Shown here one piece after another: positions 41,600 through 51,205 of a stretch of DNA of 64,000 bases. Every line of letters begins with the position of its first letter. Within the stretch, counting starts at the first letter, position 1. The DNA comes from Prorocentrum cordatum (lineage: Eukaryota; Sar; Dinophyceae; Prorocentrales; Prorocentraceae). The notes beneath the pieces were generated by a model. That model did not search any database. It was not told where the DNA came from and saw only the letters and a program-made list of their open reading frames with translations. The position numbers and the translations under genes were made by a program. The stretch is from positions 1,328,331 through 1,392,330 of the forward strand of contig CAUYUJ010022059.1 of the NCBI GenBank assembly GCA_963575745.1. Direction: 5' to 3'.

Positions 41600-42640
41600 T
41601 GCCAACTCCCGCGGGGCATCTTGCTGTATTTGCGACTATGAATGGGCCCGCAACTCCGTTTGGTACTCCACGGAGTGCCGGTAGCACCAGCAGCCTACAG
41701 GCCAAACTCCAGAGTACGCGGATGGACCCCCAGCTCTGCCAGGCCTTACAGGCCACATCACCTTTCGCATCCCCACGTGCTGCAGCACCACCATCTGCGC
41801 CGACGTGGCAGCCCGTGATCATGGACCAGTATGGCAACATCCGGCCCGCAACAGAGGCGGCCCCAGAGGGCCGACGGCATGCTGGGGCAGCAGCAGTGGG
41901 TGCGCAGACAGATGCAAGAGGCGATGGAGAGCATGGGGCGGGATGGAATTGACCGGCCAAATGCAAACTGGACTCTGCCCTGGGAGCATATGCCTGCCGC
42001 AAATCCGTCGCCGAACCATCCGAACCGACATGGATGCAGACCTGCGTTCTTCACCCACCCAACTTATGGCCCGACAGCGGCCAATAGGCAAATGGCACCG
42101 CCGATGGATTTGGTTGTGTTCCCCGACTACTGCGCGCAGACTACAGGGGCGCCTCGGGTCGGGAGTCGCCCCAGAAACCCTTGCGCCAAACGTCAACGGA
42201 CGATTTTCACAAGTCTCGGCTCGGGATACGAAGCTCGTTCTCCCGGCCAGGTACCGCTCCGCCGTGTCCAGGCGCCCCCAATGGACCAAGACGTTACTCC
42301 ATGCGTTCCAGAGCAGACGTCGCCGGGAGAGCTACAGCCTGAAATATTGGCCATGCATGAGGGGCAGCAGGCAAATCTCTCAGCACAGCGCGCGCGCTCC
42401 AGCGCTGCAATCAGGCGCGGCAGGCGCGCGGCGCAGTGAATCGCGCGGGGCAACGTGGCATGGGTCTCTCAGCACAGCTTGCTATGGGATTCGTCGCTGC
42501 GGGGCCACCTGCCACTGCGCCAGCGAGCCCTGCAGCCCCGCCGAGCCGCCACGCAATGGGCCAGACCACACTTGAGCGGCAAATGCGCACAAGGCCATCA
42601 ACTACATCGCAGATCATCAATGACGGTGATGCCACAAAGT
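41600..42640 (+). pseudogene. Gln/Met/Pro-rich polyprotein region, unrecognised
   Basis: Two overlapping frames give NGPATPFGTPRSAGSTSSLQAKLQ then, after a shift near 41,880, QQQWVRRQMQEAMESMGRDGI with PNHPNRHGCRP. Gln/Met-rich helical regions of this type occur in dinoflagellate copia polyproteins, but I cannot assign a function. Hairpin units near 41,461, 41,611 and 42,499 lie in or beside it. Confidence 0.35.
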
Positions 42641-43166
42641 GATATATTTGTCTTGAGGAGTTAGCATACCGCGATAAGGTATGGAGGCTCCAACACGGCC
42701 ACATCCTTCACACCGCCTGTTGGGACCGAGTGGCTCAATCACATGTGGGCAGACAGCTGGAAGGCGCCCCTAACGAGGCGCCGTGTGCCGTATGCCGGGG
42801 CGTGGGACTTATCGCAGCTGAGTTTCACTACGCCCTTGCGGGTGGGCAAGACGCCGAGCAACGACGCGAGGAGATACTCCGCGGGGCTAATGAACTAACG
42901 GACCTTCGCGGAAATTTGAAGTGGATCACGGCCACGATTGCAGGGTCTACAGAGCCAGCGGGGGGGCCTGCGATGCCTGCGGGGCAACCTGCTGCACCGC
43001 CATGCACATGCCAGCCGCACACGCGCAGATGCCGCCGATAGCTGAGCCAGCTGCCTTCGCAGGGACACCTGCTACATCGTCACCTGCGTGGCAACCTGCA
43101 CATGGACAGAGCGAACGCGCCGCGCAGCAATTTGCGGGGCAACCCGCTGCGCTCGCGCCAGACTGA
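42640..43166 (+). pseudogene. RING-like zinc finger of the copia-like polyprotein, first Cys lost
   Basis: The frame reads [stop]-Y-I-C-L-E-E-L, then LQHGHILHTACWDRV and, about 20 residues on, CAVCRG. This matches C-x2-C ... C-x-H-x2-H-x2-C ... C-x2-C of RING-H2 fingers, except that the first Cys codon is TGA (42,640-42,642) and the third Cys is His. Downstream helices (HYALAGGQDAEQRREEILRGANEL) follow and then a Pro/Ala/Cys-rich tail containing hairpin units at 42,979, 43,059, 43,086 and 43,134. Such fingers are known in dinoflagellate copia polyproteins; their role is unclear. Confidence 0.5.
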
Positions 43167-43479
43167 CAGCCCAGACAGCGCGCGCGCTGGCACCAGTACC
43201 GTGTCCGCGCGTGACATGCTGCAGACGGTGATGATGGCCAACACGGATGGCCAGAACGCAGCGCGCGCCGACGAGGACACCATTGAGAACATCCCACTGA
43301 CGCAACAGTACCCCCTTCGATATGATGAATACTCTTCGGATTGGATTCTCCAGCAATATCCAATCACAGAATAGAACCGAGTATATATGGGCGCATTCAC
43401 ATGTGTGACGAGGAACGAGCGGGCACTGGATCACAGGCGCCTCAAGGGCACATCTGGCAGCCGCAGAGTCCACCGTTCA

Positions 43480-44366
43480 GGGCATATTCGGTGGTCGTCA
43501 TGAGTTAACCCTTGCAGCGAACAGCGGGGCCATGATCGATGGGATGCTAACTATATTGCTGGCATTGGTAGCAACATGAACATAATTGGTCTGAGAACTG
43601 CTCAGACATTTTAACGGCCTTCGCGCTCTCGCGGTCACGATATAACGATATCGACCCTGAGCATACCATTGTGCGTGACCGGAGTGGGCGCTGAAGCCGC
43701 AGTGTACAGGTCATCGCGGCATTGCAACATCTCCTGCGCATATAGGGGCCACCCTGCGGGGCAACCTGCCATCGCCAAGCTGGACACCTATTCAGCCGAC
43801 GTGGCCGAGGGGTCCGGCGATAACTTGCCCGCAATCCTGGGCCTGAGAAGCGTTGCAAACATGCGGGCCATCCTAATCCTTGAGAGAGGCGACGAAAAGA
43901 TGGTCATCCCAGGCACGGACATGCGCAGGCTCCTCCTTGGGAAAGGCGGCAGGGTGATCGACTAAGAACACCGCCATCAGGACACCTGGCGATCGAGGCC
44001 GAAGAGTACGACATGGCATCGAAGGCCGACGGAGCTACAACGTTCGCCATTACGGCCAATCCCAGAAGCGAGGGGGCACCCGTGCGGCACGTCATCAAGG
44101 AGACTGTAGATACCAAGCCGATTGCGGGGCAAACAGCTTCAGGCGCGGGGTTGCCTGCCCCCATGGATGCCCATGCGTTTATGATGTCTCAGAACACCAA
44201 AGGCATTAGTCACAGCATCACTGAGGAAACATGTGTATTCGCGACCCAGGACATGGTAGACAACGCCCTGAAGACCTTGCGGCGGAGGAACAGCAAGCCT
44301 GCAATCATGGATCATGATTTCGCTGCGAGGGCCGTGCAGGCGAAGGTTTTACCGGGCCATCTATAA
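43480..44366 (+). pseudogene. Copia-like protease region, frameshifted
   Basis: After an LTLAANSGAMI-like start (where D-S-G-A would be expected for the aspartic protease), the frame from 43,669 gives KLDTYSADVAEGSGDNLPAILGLRSVANMRAILILERGDEKMVIPGTD, the conserved second half of the dinoflagellate copia protease. The frame ends at 43,965; the continuing frame at 44,013-44,366 begins MASKADGATTFAITANP and carries two hairpin units (44,124; 44,145). The catalytic D-S/T-G is altered, so activity is unlikely. Confidence 0.55.
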
Positions 44367-44969
44367 CGAGGGCACCAAGTGGATGCCACCTGATAGCCGC
44401 GCGGGGCCGCCTGCCACCGCGGGGCAACCTGCTGCGTCGAGCGACGCTGCCGAAAGGTACGACATCTTCACCTCGAGCAGTGAGTCGCCGACTTCGCCCG
44501 GTGACTCCGCGGTGGCCACGGGGACTCCGCCGGGCCCGAGCCAGCGGTGGCCACATGGACACCCCCTACGCTTGAAAGTGAATGAAAGGGGCATGGGCGC
44601 GCTACGGCCGACAAGAGGAATCAAGGTTCAGGACAAACCTATCGGATGCAAGTGGATAGCTCCATTGCCGAGTGGAGTGGCCGACATCAGTACTCGACTG
44701 TACTGGGAGCCTTCGGCCCCAGCTCTGCTCAGCAACGAAGGGCAGCGACCGCGCCAAAGGCGGGTTGCGATCGTCGAAGACGATCGTCATCCACCCCCCT
44801 TCGATTTGGCGCGGCCGCGCGCCACCCCCACTCACTATACTCGTTATCCAGACTTTCCGACACTCACGATTCCCGACAATGACCAACAGCAGACAACACT
44901 GCCCAGTGATGCCCGGATAAGACAACAATTAAAAAATGATACCGGAGAAAAACCCCAAACAAATTTTTG
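44367..44969 (+). pseudogene. Polyprotein spacer, Ser/Pro-rich then basic
   Basis: One open frame (through 44,973) with hairpin units at 44,401 and 44,419 near its start and VQDKPIGCKWIAPLPSG in the middle. No domain recognised. It runs into the tandem repeats. Confidence 0.35.
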
Positions 44970-45176
44970 TTAGGGCTATAGGGCTATAGGGCTATACGGC
45001 TATCGGGCTATAGGACTGACCTATAGGGCCATAGGGCTATAGGGCTATGGGGCTATAGAGCTCTATAGGCTATGGGGCTATAGGGCTATAGGGATATAAG
45101 GCTATTAGGGCTATAGGGATATAAGGCTATAGGGCTACAGGGCTATAGGGCTATAAGGCTATAGGGCTATAAAACT
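44970..45176. repeat. GGGCTATA minisatellite
   Basis: About 24 units of an 8-9 bp repeat (TAGGGCTATA core) with variants such as ACGGCTATC and AAGGCTAT. It interrupts the polyprotein. Confidence 0.9.
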
Positions 45177-45179
45177 ATT

Positions 45180-45318
45180 GGGCACCCCCGGGCACCGGGG
45201 CACCCTTGGGCACCCGGGCACCCCCAAGCATCCGGGCACCCGGGCACCCGGGCCCGGCCACCGAAATCGGCCACCCGGGCACCCCCGGGCACCCGGGCAC
45301 CTGGCCCCGGCCACCGAC
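45180..45318. repeat. GGGCACCC minisatellite
   Basis: Units of GGGCACCC and GGCCACCGA-ATC follow the previous array directly. Both arrays keep a GGGC step of about 8 bp, suggesting one gave rise to the other. Confidence 0.85.
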
Positions 45319-47150
45319 ATCGGCCGCCGACCTCACCTCAGCCTTATATCCGCTAGGACCCCTACAGAAGCAAGCTCTGATTGGGGAACATAACACTGAC
45401 ACGGAATCCAGCATCAAGCCGCGCAAGATACGCAAACAGGTCGAACACGGCAATGGCGAGTGCGGCGAGGACCTGAAGGGCCTTGGACGTGGAGCATACT
45501 GCACTGATGTTCCTCTGGGTTCCGACCGTGATGAAGATGGGGAAGCCTCCATGACGCTACCAGCGGGGTTGTCCGCGGACGCGCATTCCGATGTGTTTCC
45601 CATGATCCCAACCTTGTGCTACGGAAGAAAAACCAGGGTCGACAGGCAGCACATTTTGCGGAGGTAGCCGGGGGGTAATGCAAATAGCCTTCAGCCGAGG
45701 TCTATCCTCAGGGGGCAACCTCGAAACGCGTTCTTACGTTGACCTTGGAAACAAAGAAGCCCAGGACGCAGTGATGCATTACTTGGATGCGTATTTTTGT
45801 GAAGATAGTAATCCTACAAGCTAACTGCACAACTACTGGACTGCCCCCCTACTTCAATGCGAAGGTCAACTGCGACACGTTGCGTGAACATCAAGGAAGA
45901 CCTCCCGCGCATCAAGTTCTGGAAGGGTCACCGTACGCCAAGACGGTTTCCGACGATTCTTATACGAAGACAACCAGTGAGTACCTAGGCATATGAGATA
46001 CCGCCATGGACGACGCCAGCTAAGCGCGAGGGCACCCGCAAGATCAACACATACCAATGCACTACAGGCCTTCGTGGCTCCCATGGCATATGAAACGCAA
46101 GCCTACATAATGAATTGTCAACCACCGCTCACTACTGACGACCTTTGACAACAACCTGTGTACTGGACACCACCAACGTGCCTCAGTCTGCAACAAGGAA
46201 TTGGCCAAGGCAACACAGTGTACTCCGATGATGCGATGCCTCTTCGCTGAGGCAGTGCAAATTGCACATGACATGCTGGCGCTTAACGGCGACACCTTGA
46301 ATGCCCGCTCTCACGCGCCACCTGCCCACGTCGCGAAAGCACGCGGGCGAGACGCAGGGGGCCCAGCGACCCCTCGACATCCTGATGGACGTATCGCGCA
46401 ACCACCATCAGGAGGACGGGGGCGCCCTGCATGTGCTGACAACATCGACATGCACTCCCCATCACACAACAGAAAACCTTAACGCTGTAGGTGACGCGAC
46501 ACAGAAGATGATTACTGCGACTGTCCGGACTGCCAAAAGAACGATGGGAAGGCTGAGCCGGGCAACTTACTTGCACCTGGCAAGCGTCTACTTGCCGCGC
46601 CGCGGAAGCTGCCTGATTACCGCGGGTAGGGGCCTCAATCACCAGCTGAACCGGCAGCCCCGCCACCCGCGGCGGCGCCTGCTTCCGACGCACCGCCGCC
46701 CGCGGCGGCAGCTGCTTCCGACGCGCCACCACCTGCGGCGGCAGCTGCTTCTGAGGCGCCAGCCGCCAAACAAGTTGCGCGGCCACGAGCTCCGAAGCCC
46801 GGCGTCAGAGCTGGGCCCACTGCAGGCGCCAGCAGCCAAGACATTAATTACAATGGGCTGACATGCTGCAGAGCCCAGCGGCGCCGGAACTCGGACGACC
46901 GCAGACGACAACCACAAGTAGTAACCAGATGTGGGCGACAATAGGGAGGTGATCCACCTCCACCGCCATCTGCGGGTGACCCTGCTGCTCGTCCAAGACT
47001 TCCAGACTGGTCAAGGTTCGACGTGCAGATCAGCCTACAGGAGCTGCGCAGCCTCGACCCAAGCGCGGTAACGCGCGAGATGCAAAACTACATATGCGAT
47101 GGATCCGCGCCAGAGGGCCTAAGCTGAGATGTTGACCGAGGCTGGTCTGG
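45319..47150 (+). pseudogene. Copia-like polyprotein between protease and integrase
   Basis: Starts with LYPLGPLQKQALIGEHNTDTESSIKPRKIRKQVEHGNGECGEDLKGLG and GLSADAHSDVFPM, conserved in dinoflagellate copia polyproteins. Many stops and frame changes follow. A Cys-rich motif DYCDCPDCQKNDG lies near 46,510. The 33-bp tandem repeat (annotated separately) encodes an Ala/Pro linker. Near 46,985-47,090 is LPDWSRFDVQISLQELRSLDPSAV, the stretch just before the integrase zinc region. Confidence 0.5.
46660..46758 (+). repeat. 33-bp tandem repeat, three copies, coding for Pro/Ala/Ser linker
   Basis: Units start at 46,660, 46,693 and 46,726 and share GCGGCGGCAGCTGCTTC. In frame they encode PPPAAAASDA-type repeats. 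Confidence 0.85.
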
Positions 47151-47232
47151 ATAGTCAGGTTAAAACGGGTAAAGAGGCGCATGTGACACGCGCTGGGAGC
47201 GCAGGGCTTGGGGAAGGCCTGGGCAGACTATA

Positions 47233-47800
47233 GTGTCATCTACCGCGCTGCCCCGCAAGTTCAATGACGATGTCGAATGCGACTTAATGGTATATGAACA
47301 GGAGCATAAAACACTTCGCATAATCGATCGCTGCATCCGATGCGATGCTGAAATCTGGGTGCAAGCCGGGCCCGCCACATTGCTATACTCTGACGGAATT
47401 TGCGCCCTCAATAAAGACTTCGCGAAGGCCGCCCTCATGGCTGAAGGCGCCGAGCTAAGGATGCGCGCGCGTGGGCAGCGCGCTACTACCATTGAAACCA
47501 ACAATGGCACGTTACGACACTTACTTCACGTCATTGAGGCTGAACTCAATGGATTAGACGCACCGCTTGTGATGACCCGACTAGCGCAGGAGGCTTGACT
47601 TGCCACCAGCGCGTTTACCTTTCAACGAGGTATCTCCAGTCAACGCATTGGTTGGTCGACATCCAGCAGTGCTGCCCTCTGACTTGCCTGTTGTAGATCA
47701 ACAGACGGAGACATGCGACCATGGTTGAGAACGGACTATCCGCCGGGCGAGCGTCGAGGCTGGAACGCAAGCCACTGCATTTGCAAAGACGAGCCGCGCA
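47233..47800 (+). pseudogene. Copia-like integrase core, with internal deletion
   Basis: Reads ALPRKFNDDVECDLMVYEQEHKTLRIIDRCIR (first catalytic Asp in the D-L segment), then jumps to WVQAGPATLLYSDGICALNKD (second catalytic Asp in Y-S-D-G), RMRARGQRATTIETNNGTLRHLLHVIEAEL (catalytic Glu region). Roughly twenty residues normally between R-C-I-R and the W-V-Q segment are missing. Integrase joins element DNA to the genome. The frame stops at 47,598, and the following DNA recalls the 'V-S-P-Y-N' region in broken frames. Confidence 0.65.
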
Positions 47801-47990
47801 CTGCTAACTAAGACGACCATCGCTGGTGAGCATTATTACAACGAAGGAGATCAAGTCGACCATCATCGCCCCGCAACTACGAAAGACGACTGAGGTGGCT
47901 GGAATGGGCCCTTCCCGGTTGCGCGGAACGATCCTGACAAGGGTCGCGTTATCGTGCGAGTCGGGAAACGCGATGTGCAAGTCCAATGCG

Positions 47991-48200
47991 GCGATGAAGA
48001 CACTCGCTGTGCATTGAGGCTCTGCTCACTCGAGAGGTTGGCTCGGGCAACGCAGCATTGCGGGCTGCATTGGCATTCGTTGCCAGTCAACTACGGCGAT
48101 GCAAGACGCTCGCTGTGAATTGAGGCTCTGCCCGCTCGACAGGTTGGCTCGGGCAACGCAGCGTTAGGGACTGCATTGGCAGTCGCAGCCAGTCAACCTG
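47991..48200 (+). repeat. 105-bp tandem duplication in the integrase C-terminal region
   Basis: GCGATG starts at 47,991 and 48,096; both units contain TTGGCTCGGGCAACGCAGC and CCAGTCAAC. The length is a multiple of three, so the duplication itself would not shift the frame. Confidence 0.85.
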
Positions 48201-48810
48201 TGGGGCGACCTCCCATGACTTTCGGTTATCTCCAGACCAAAAAAGGGGCGCTCCAGGTGACGAGCGCGATCCGACTATCTCCAAAGGTACACGTGGCTCT
48301 CCAAGATCTTACCAGGAGCTTTCCACGCATCGAAAGCGTTGTCTCTATTAGGTTACCTCGGGGCGTTCGTGGGCTACCTCCCGTGGCGCATGCTGTCCGT
48401 TGCACGCTGGTGCACTATGGCGCCGACTTGAGGCCGGGCTTCCATTCATATGGCACTGAAGCTACTGCCAGCAAAATTCAAGACATGACTGGATCAACGC
48501 ACTCTAGAATCACCCAGCGCCTGAAGCCCGCCAAACCTCCAGCGGGCATCGACCGGGACATGGCGAAGTTCGAAGGCTGGCCGGCATGCCAACGAAAGGC
48601 AGCGATGCCATGGAAACCCCAGAAATCGAACAACCACAAGAAAACCGTCGGCTTCCCGCAAACAATGAAGAATCGGAAACGGACCTCGAGGCGCGCAGCA
48701 CGCAAGTGCGGCGTGCCGAACTACAAGACGAAAGCGAATTGCTGGAGGCAGCTCCAGTGGAATTACTCTAGACTGCACCCACGCAGACGATCTCTGATAA
48801 ACGCGTTCTA
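48201..48810 (+). pseudogene. Polyprotein linker between integrase and RT
   Basis: An open frame (48,176-48,811) with PPMTFGYLQTKKGALQVTSA, KVHVALQDLTRSFPRIESVVSIRLPRGVRG and SSTHSRI-type segments. This stretch is well conserved among dinoflagellate copia elements although its function is unknown. Confidence 0.5.
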
Positions 48811-48816
48811 GTCGCA

Positions 48817-50145
48817 GTGGCCGAAGAACAGCAGCGGCGCTCGCTTCCGCGCGGTAAACCATGGATATCTACGCGACCGCAACGCATCATGTCCCATTAT
48901 GTTCCACGGACGCAGATGACAGTGACAATTGATACTCCGACGAGCATGGACAGATGTATAGAACTCTGCTCTACGGCGGAACAGTCAGAGGTAGTCTTAT
49001 CCGAACAACAGCATAAAATACTTGATTTCGACCGCGCGACCGCAACGCGGGTATATACGACCGCTGCAGCAGAACGAGCTGCAGTCGTCAAGGAGGGCGA
49101 CCTTCTCACGGAGGCAGATATTCAGGCGAATCCAGTCGTGGTATCGAGAGCCCTATGTACTGAACTCAGGACATGGTTTGACAATGGATGTCTCAAAATA
49201 CAAGGCGCATCCAAGGCGTCAAAAATCACGACTTCGAGATGCACGCGCGCATCGAAGTTCGCCAAGAACGAAATGGGCGAAATGGAACGTACCATCAGGT
49301 TGCGCCTGGTACTTCGGGGCCCCATGGGATTCGACGCCTTGGATGTAGAAACGCCCTCAGGAACGGCGCGGCAGCGAGCAGGAAGCAGTGGAACATTGCT
49401 TCCCTTGACATCAGCATGGCATTCGTGAAGCAACTCACACATCAAGAACTCGCTGAAGCGACCGGTGAATTAGTGGCGTGTTTTACCTTGCCACTTGGCT
49501 CGGCATCAGCACTCAGATTTCCCCCTGGAACTGAATGCTATGATGAGCCAACACGCTGACTGTAGCGCCTTCAACCATGCACGGGCACCAAAGATGCACC
49601 AAGAGCCCTCTCACTGAAACTCAGGACCACGAGAGGCTTCGGACGCAGGCCCGCGCCTTACGACGAGGAGTTCGAGACGAACCCCCGCCTTCTCACACTG
49701 ACAAATATACGGCCTTCTCACACTGCCAAATATATGGATGGTATAAACATTGCTTTCGCTGAGGGCACCATTGGCGGATGCGTCGAGCGTATTGAGGATG
49801 CAATGGCGATCTGTAAGCACGACATGTCTACATATACCAACTGTGCTGCGAGGCACGCTAAGGACAGCGACGGTAATGTCACTCTGGGCCAGGACGAATA
49901 CATAAAACAGCTCCGTCCTATCCAGCGTCGCGAACTCATTGGCGCAAGTGCTGAGGCCAAGGCATTGAAAACAAATCACTGACATGTTTGTGAGCCTCAG
50001 AGGCGCTCTGGCCTACGCCCTCATCACACAAGAATGGTTATTGCTATATGTTGTACCATTGCAGCGTGTCCAGGAAGCGACCAACATGCAAGTGCGACGA
50101 TTCAGCGCGATTGCCAGAAAGCTGCAGGCCTGCCCCAAGAAGACC
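48817..50145 (+). pseudogene. Copia-like reverse transcriptase, frameshifted, catalytic box mutated
   Basis: The first frame includes EGDLLTEADIQANPVVVSRALCTELRTWFDNGC and TIRLRLVLRGPMGFDALDVET; later frames give IASLDISMAFVKQLTHQELAEATGE (motif A Asp in L-D-I). The Y-V-D-D box reads KYMDGINIA (about 49,726), so the second Asp is Gly. A 25-bp tandem duplication (49,688-49,737) lies right before it and shifts the frame. Downstream frames carry HAKDSDGNVTLGQDEYIKQLRPIQRRELIGA and FVSLRGALAYALITQEWL, conserved connection segments. Activity is lost. Confidence 0.65.
49688..49737 (+). repeat. 25-bp tandem duplication in the RT
   Basis: CCTTCTCACACTG-CAAATATA occurs twice in a row with two differences; the length is not a multiple of three. 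Confidence 0.85.
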
Positions 50146-50808
50146 GTTTATAAAACGATGACACCAACGGGCGAGGTCAATCTGCATAGCGATTCCAGCT
50201 ACCGTCGCCTGAACGGCGATGCCGAGGACGAGGTCAAAGGCCACGGTATTCGCGAGGCAAACCTGCTAAGGCGTGGACACACGCATGCTGGTAAGCCTGT
50301 CGTCCACCTTGTAGACGCGTACTGCAAGTCTCACCGCTGGCATGTCCGCTCCGACTAGTCCGTTGAAACATTAGCAGCAACCCATAACTTGGAGGACTGC
50401 TATGCTTCGATTGCTACGCTACACGGACTCTACGCGGGGCCGCTGACACCCACTCAACTGGAACATATGATTGGGATGGGCGGCCTCAACATGAATAAGG
50501 TCACTCTGACCAATGATGCGGACTCTGTCTTCAACTCCCTGTCAAGCACAGACCTGGGAAAACCGACTGAATGTTCCCTTTTGGGTCACATCAGCTGGAT
50601 ACGGCAAGTGATGGAGCGCGGTATCGTGCATTGTGCAGTGGTGTGACACCCGCGACATGACTGCAGATGGTCACACCACGGGGAACATTGACAGAGATAT
50701 GATGCTCTTACAAGTTACGGAAGGAACGCAATCCTTCAAGCACGACTTGGAGCGATACCTTCCCTATAGGGCTGGCCAGACGAAGCCATCTGAGCCGCCC
50801 GATGATTA
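50146..50808 (+). pseudogene. Copia-like RNase H, one stop and a frameshift
   Basis: Starts MTPTGEVNLHSDSSYRRL (first Asp), followed by a TAG at 50,356-50,358, SVETLAATHNLEDC (Glu), LTNDADSVFNSL (Asp) and, after a frame change near 50,640, WCDTRDMTADGHT, the final Asp box, ending at the stop near 50,808. All four acidic positions remain. The hairpin-like GCGAGGCAAACCTGC near 50,249 falls within it, and an exact-stem hairpin unit (50,816) just after the stop. Confidence 0.6.
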
Positions 50809-50834
50809 GTAAACTGCGGGGTAACCTGCTAAGG

Positions 50835-51205
50835 TTGAGCCCGCCGGTTGGTGCCTTTCTTTTCTAATATCGCTGTTTGGCTGAATAAGGCTGGTAGCGG
50901 ACTCACGTTTCGTCTTCTCCCCCCCCGACTCTTGAAGGAGGAAAGGCACAGGCGAGAGGGAACGAGCGTGTGTCCGCGGCCATTTTGGCCCACTGACCGG
51001 CCACCTATCTGACCGGGCCGCACCGCGGCCCGTTACCTTACATCGAAACAGAAAAGGTCCCACCCCTTATTCTTGAAATGTATCGTCGCCGCTCAGGCGG
51101 CTCCTTCCTACCTCTGGCACTATCGCTGATACGATACAACAGGGTTGGACGCATGCGTCGCCTGAGGCGAAAGCATCTGGTTGGGCCTCCCGACCAGCTT
51201 TAAAC
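50835..51205 (+). repeat. 3' LTR (right LTR)
   Basis: The last 80 bp match the left remnant. The 5' limit is estimated: the RNase H stop lies at 50,808 and TGAGCCCG at about 50,835 could be the TG start. Contains an inverted repeat GGCCATTTTGGCC. The distance between copies of the shared segment is 16.6 kb. Confidence 0.5.

Larger units (their letters stand above)
35640..50829 (+). repeat. Dispersed 14-nt hairpin family GCGGG-GNNN-CCTGC in the copia-like element
   Basis: Exact GCGGGGCAACCTGC at 35,640, 36,491, 39,221, 42,979, 43,756 and 44,419. Variants: 35,782 (TCTGC), 36,560 and 39,194 (loop GGCA), 38,001 (loop GAAA, stem CCCGC), 41,461 (GGTA), 41,611, 42,499 (GCCA), 43,059 (GCAGG-GACA-CCTGC), 43,086, 43,134 (CCCGC), 44,145 (GTTG), 44,401 (GCCG), 50,816 (GTAA), plus weaker ones at 36,960, 37,576, 37,974 and 44,124. 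In open frames they encode Ala-Gly-x-Pro-Ala. Confidence 0.8.
34521..51205 (+). mobile_element. Ty1/copia-like LTR retrotransposon, about 16.7 kb, decayed and swollen by insertions
   Basis: LTR remnants at both ends enclose, in order: gag, zinc knuckle, RING-like finger, protease-like region, Cys-rich and pre-integrase region, integrase, RT and RNase H. Integrase before RT is the copia order. Dinoflagellate copia elements usually span some 5-6 kb of coding sequence; here gag to RNase H covers 15.8 kb. The excess lies mainly in 37-42 kb (AT-rich and GC-rich islands) and 44.9-45.3 kb (tandem repeats). Nearly every domain needs frameshifts to read through. The GCGGG-GNNN-CCTGC hairpin unit is scattered along it. 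Confidence 0.75.

Noticed and set aside
35187-50640. Treating each copia fragment as a separate host gene
   Set aside because: Order, orientation and motifs place them in one decayed polyprotein between LTR remnants.
50972-50993. Spliced-leader-like match in the right LTR
   Set aside because: Only about 17 of 22 positions match and the core is a GGCCATTTTGGCC inverted repeat, which explains the resemblance.
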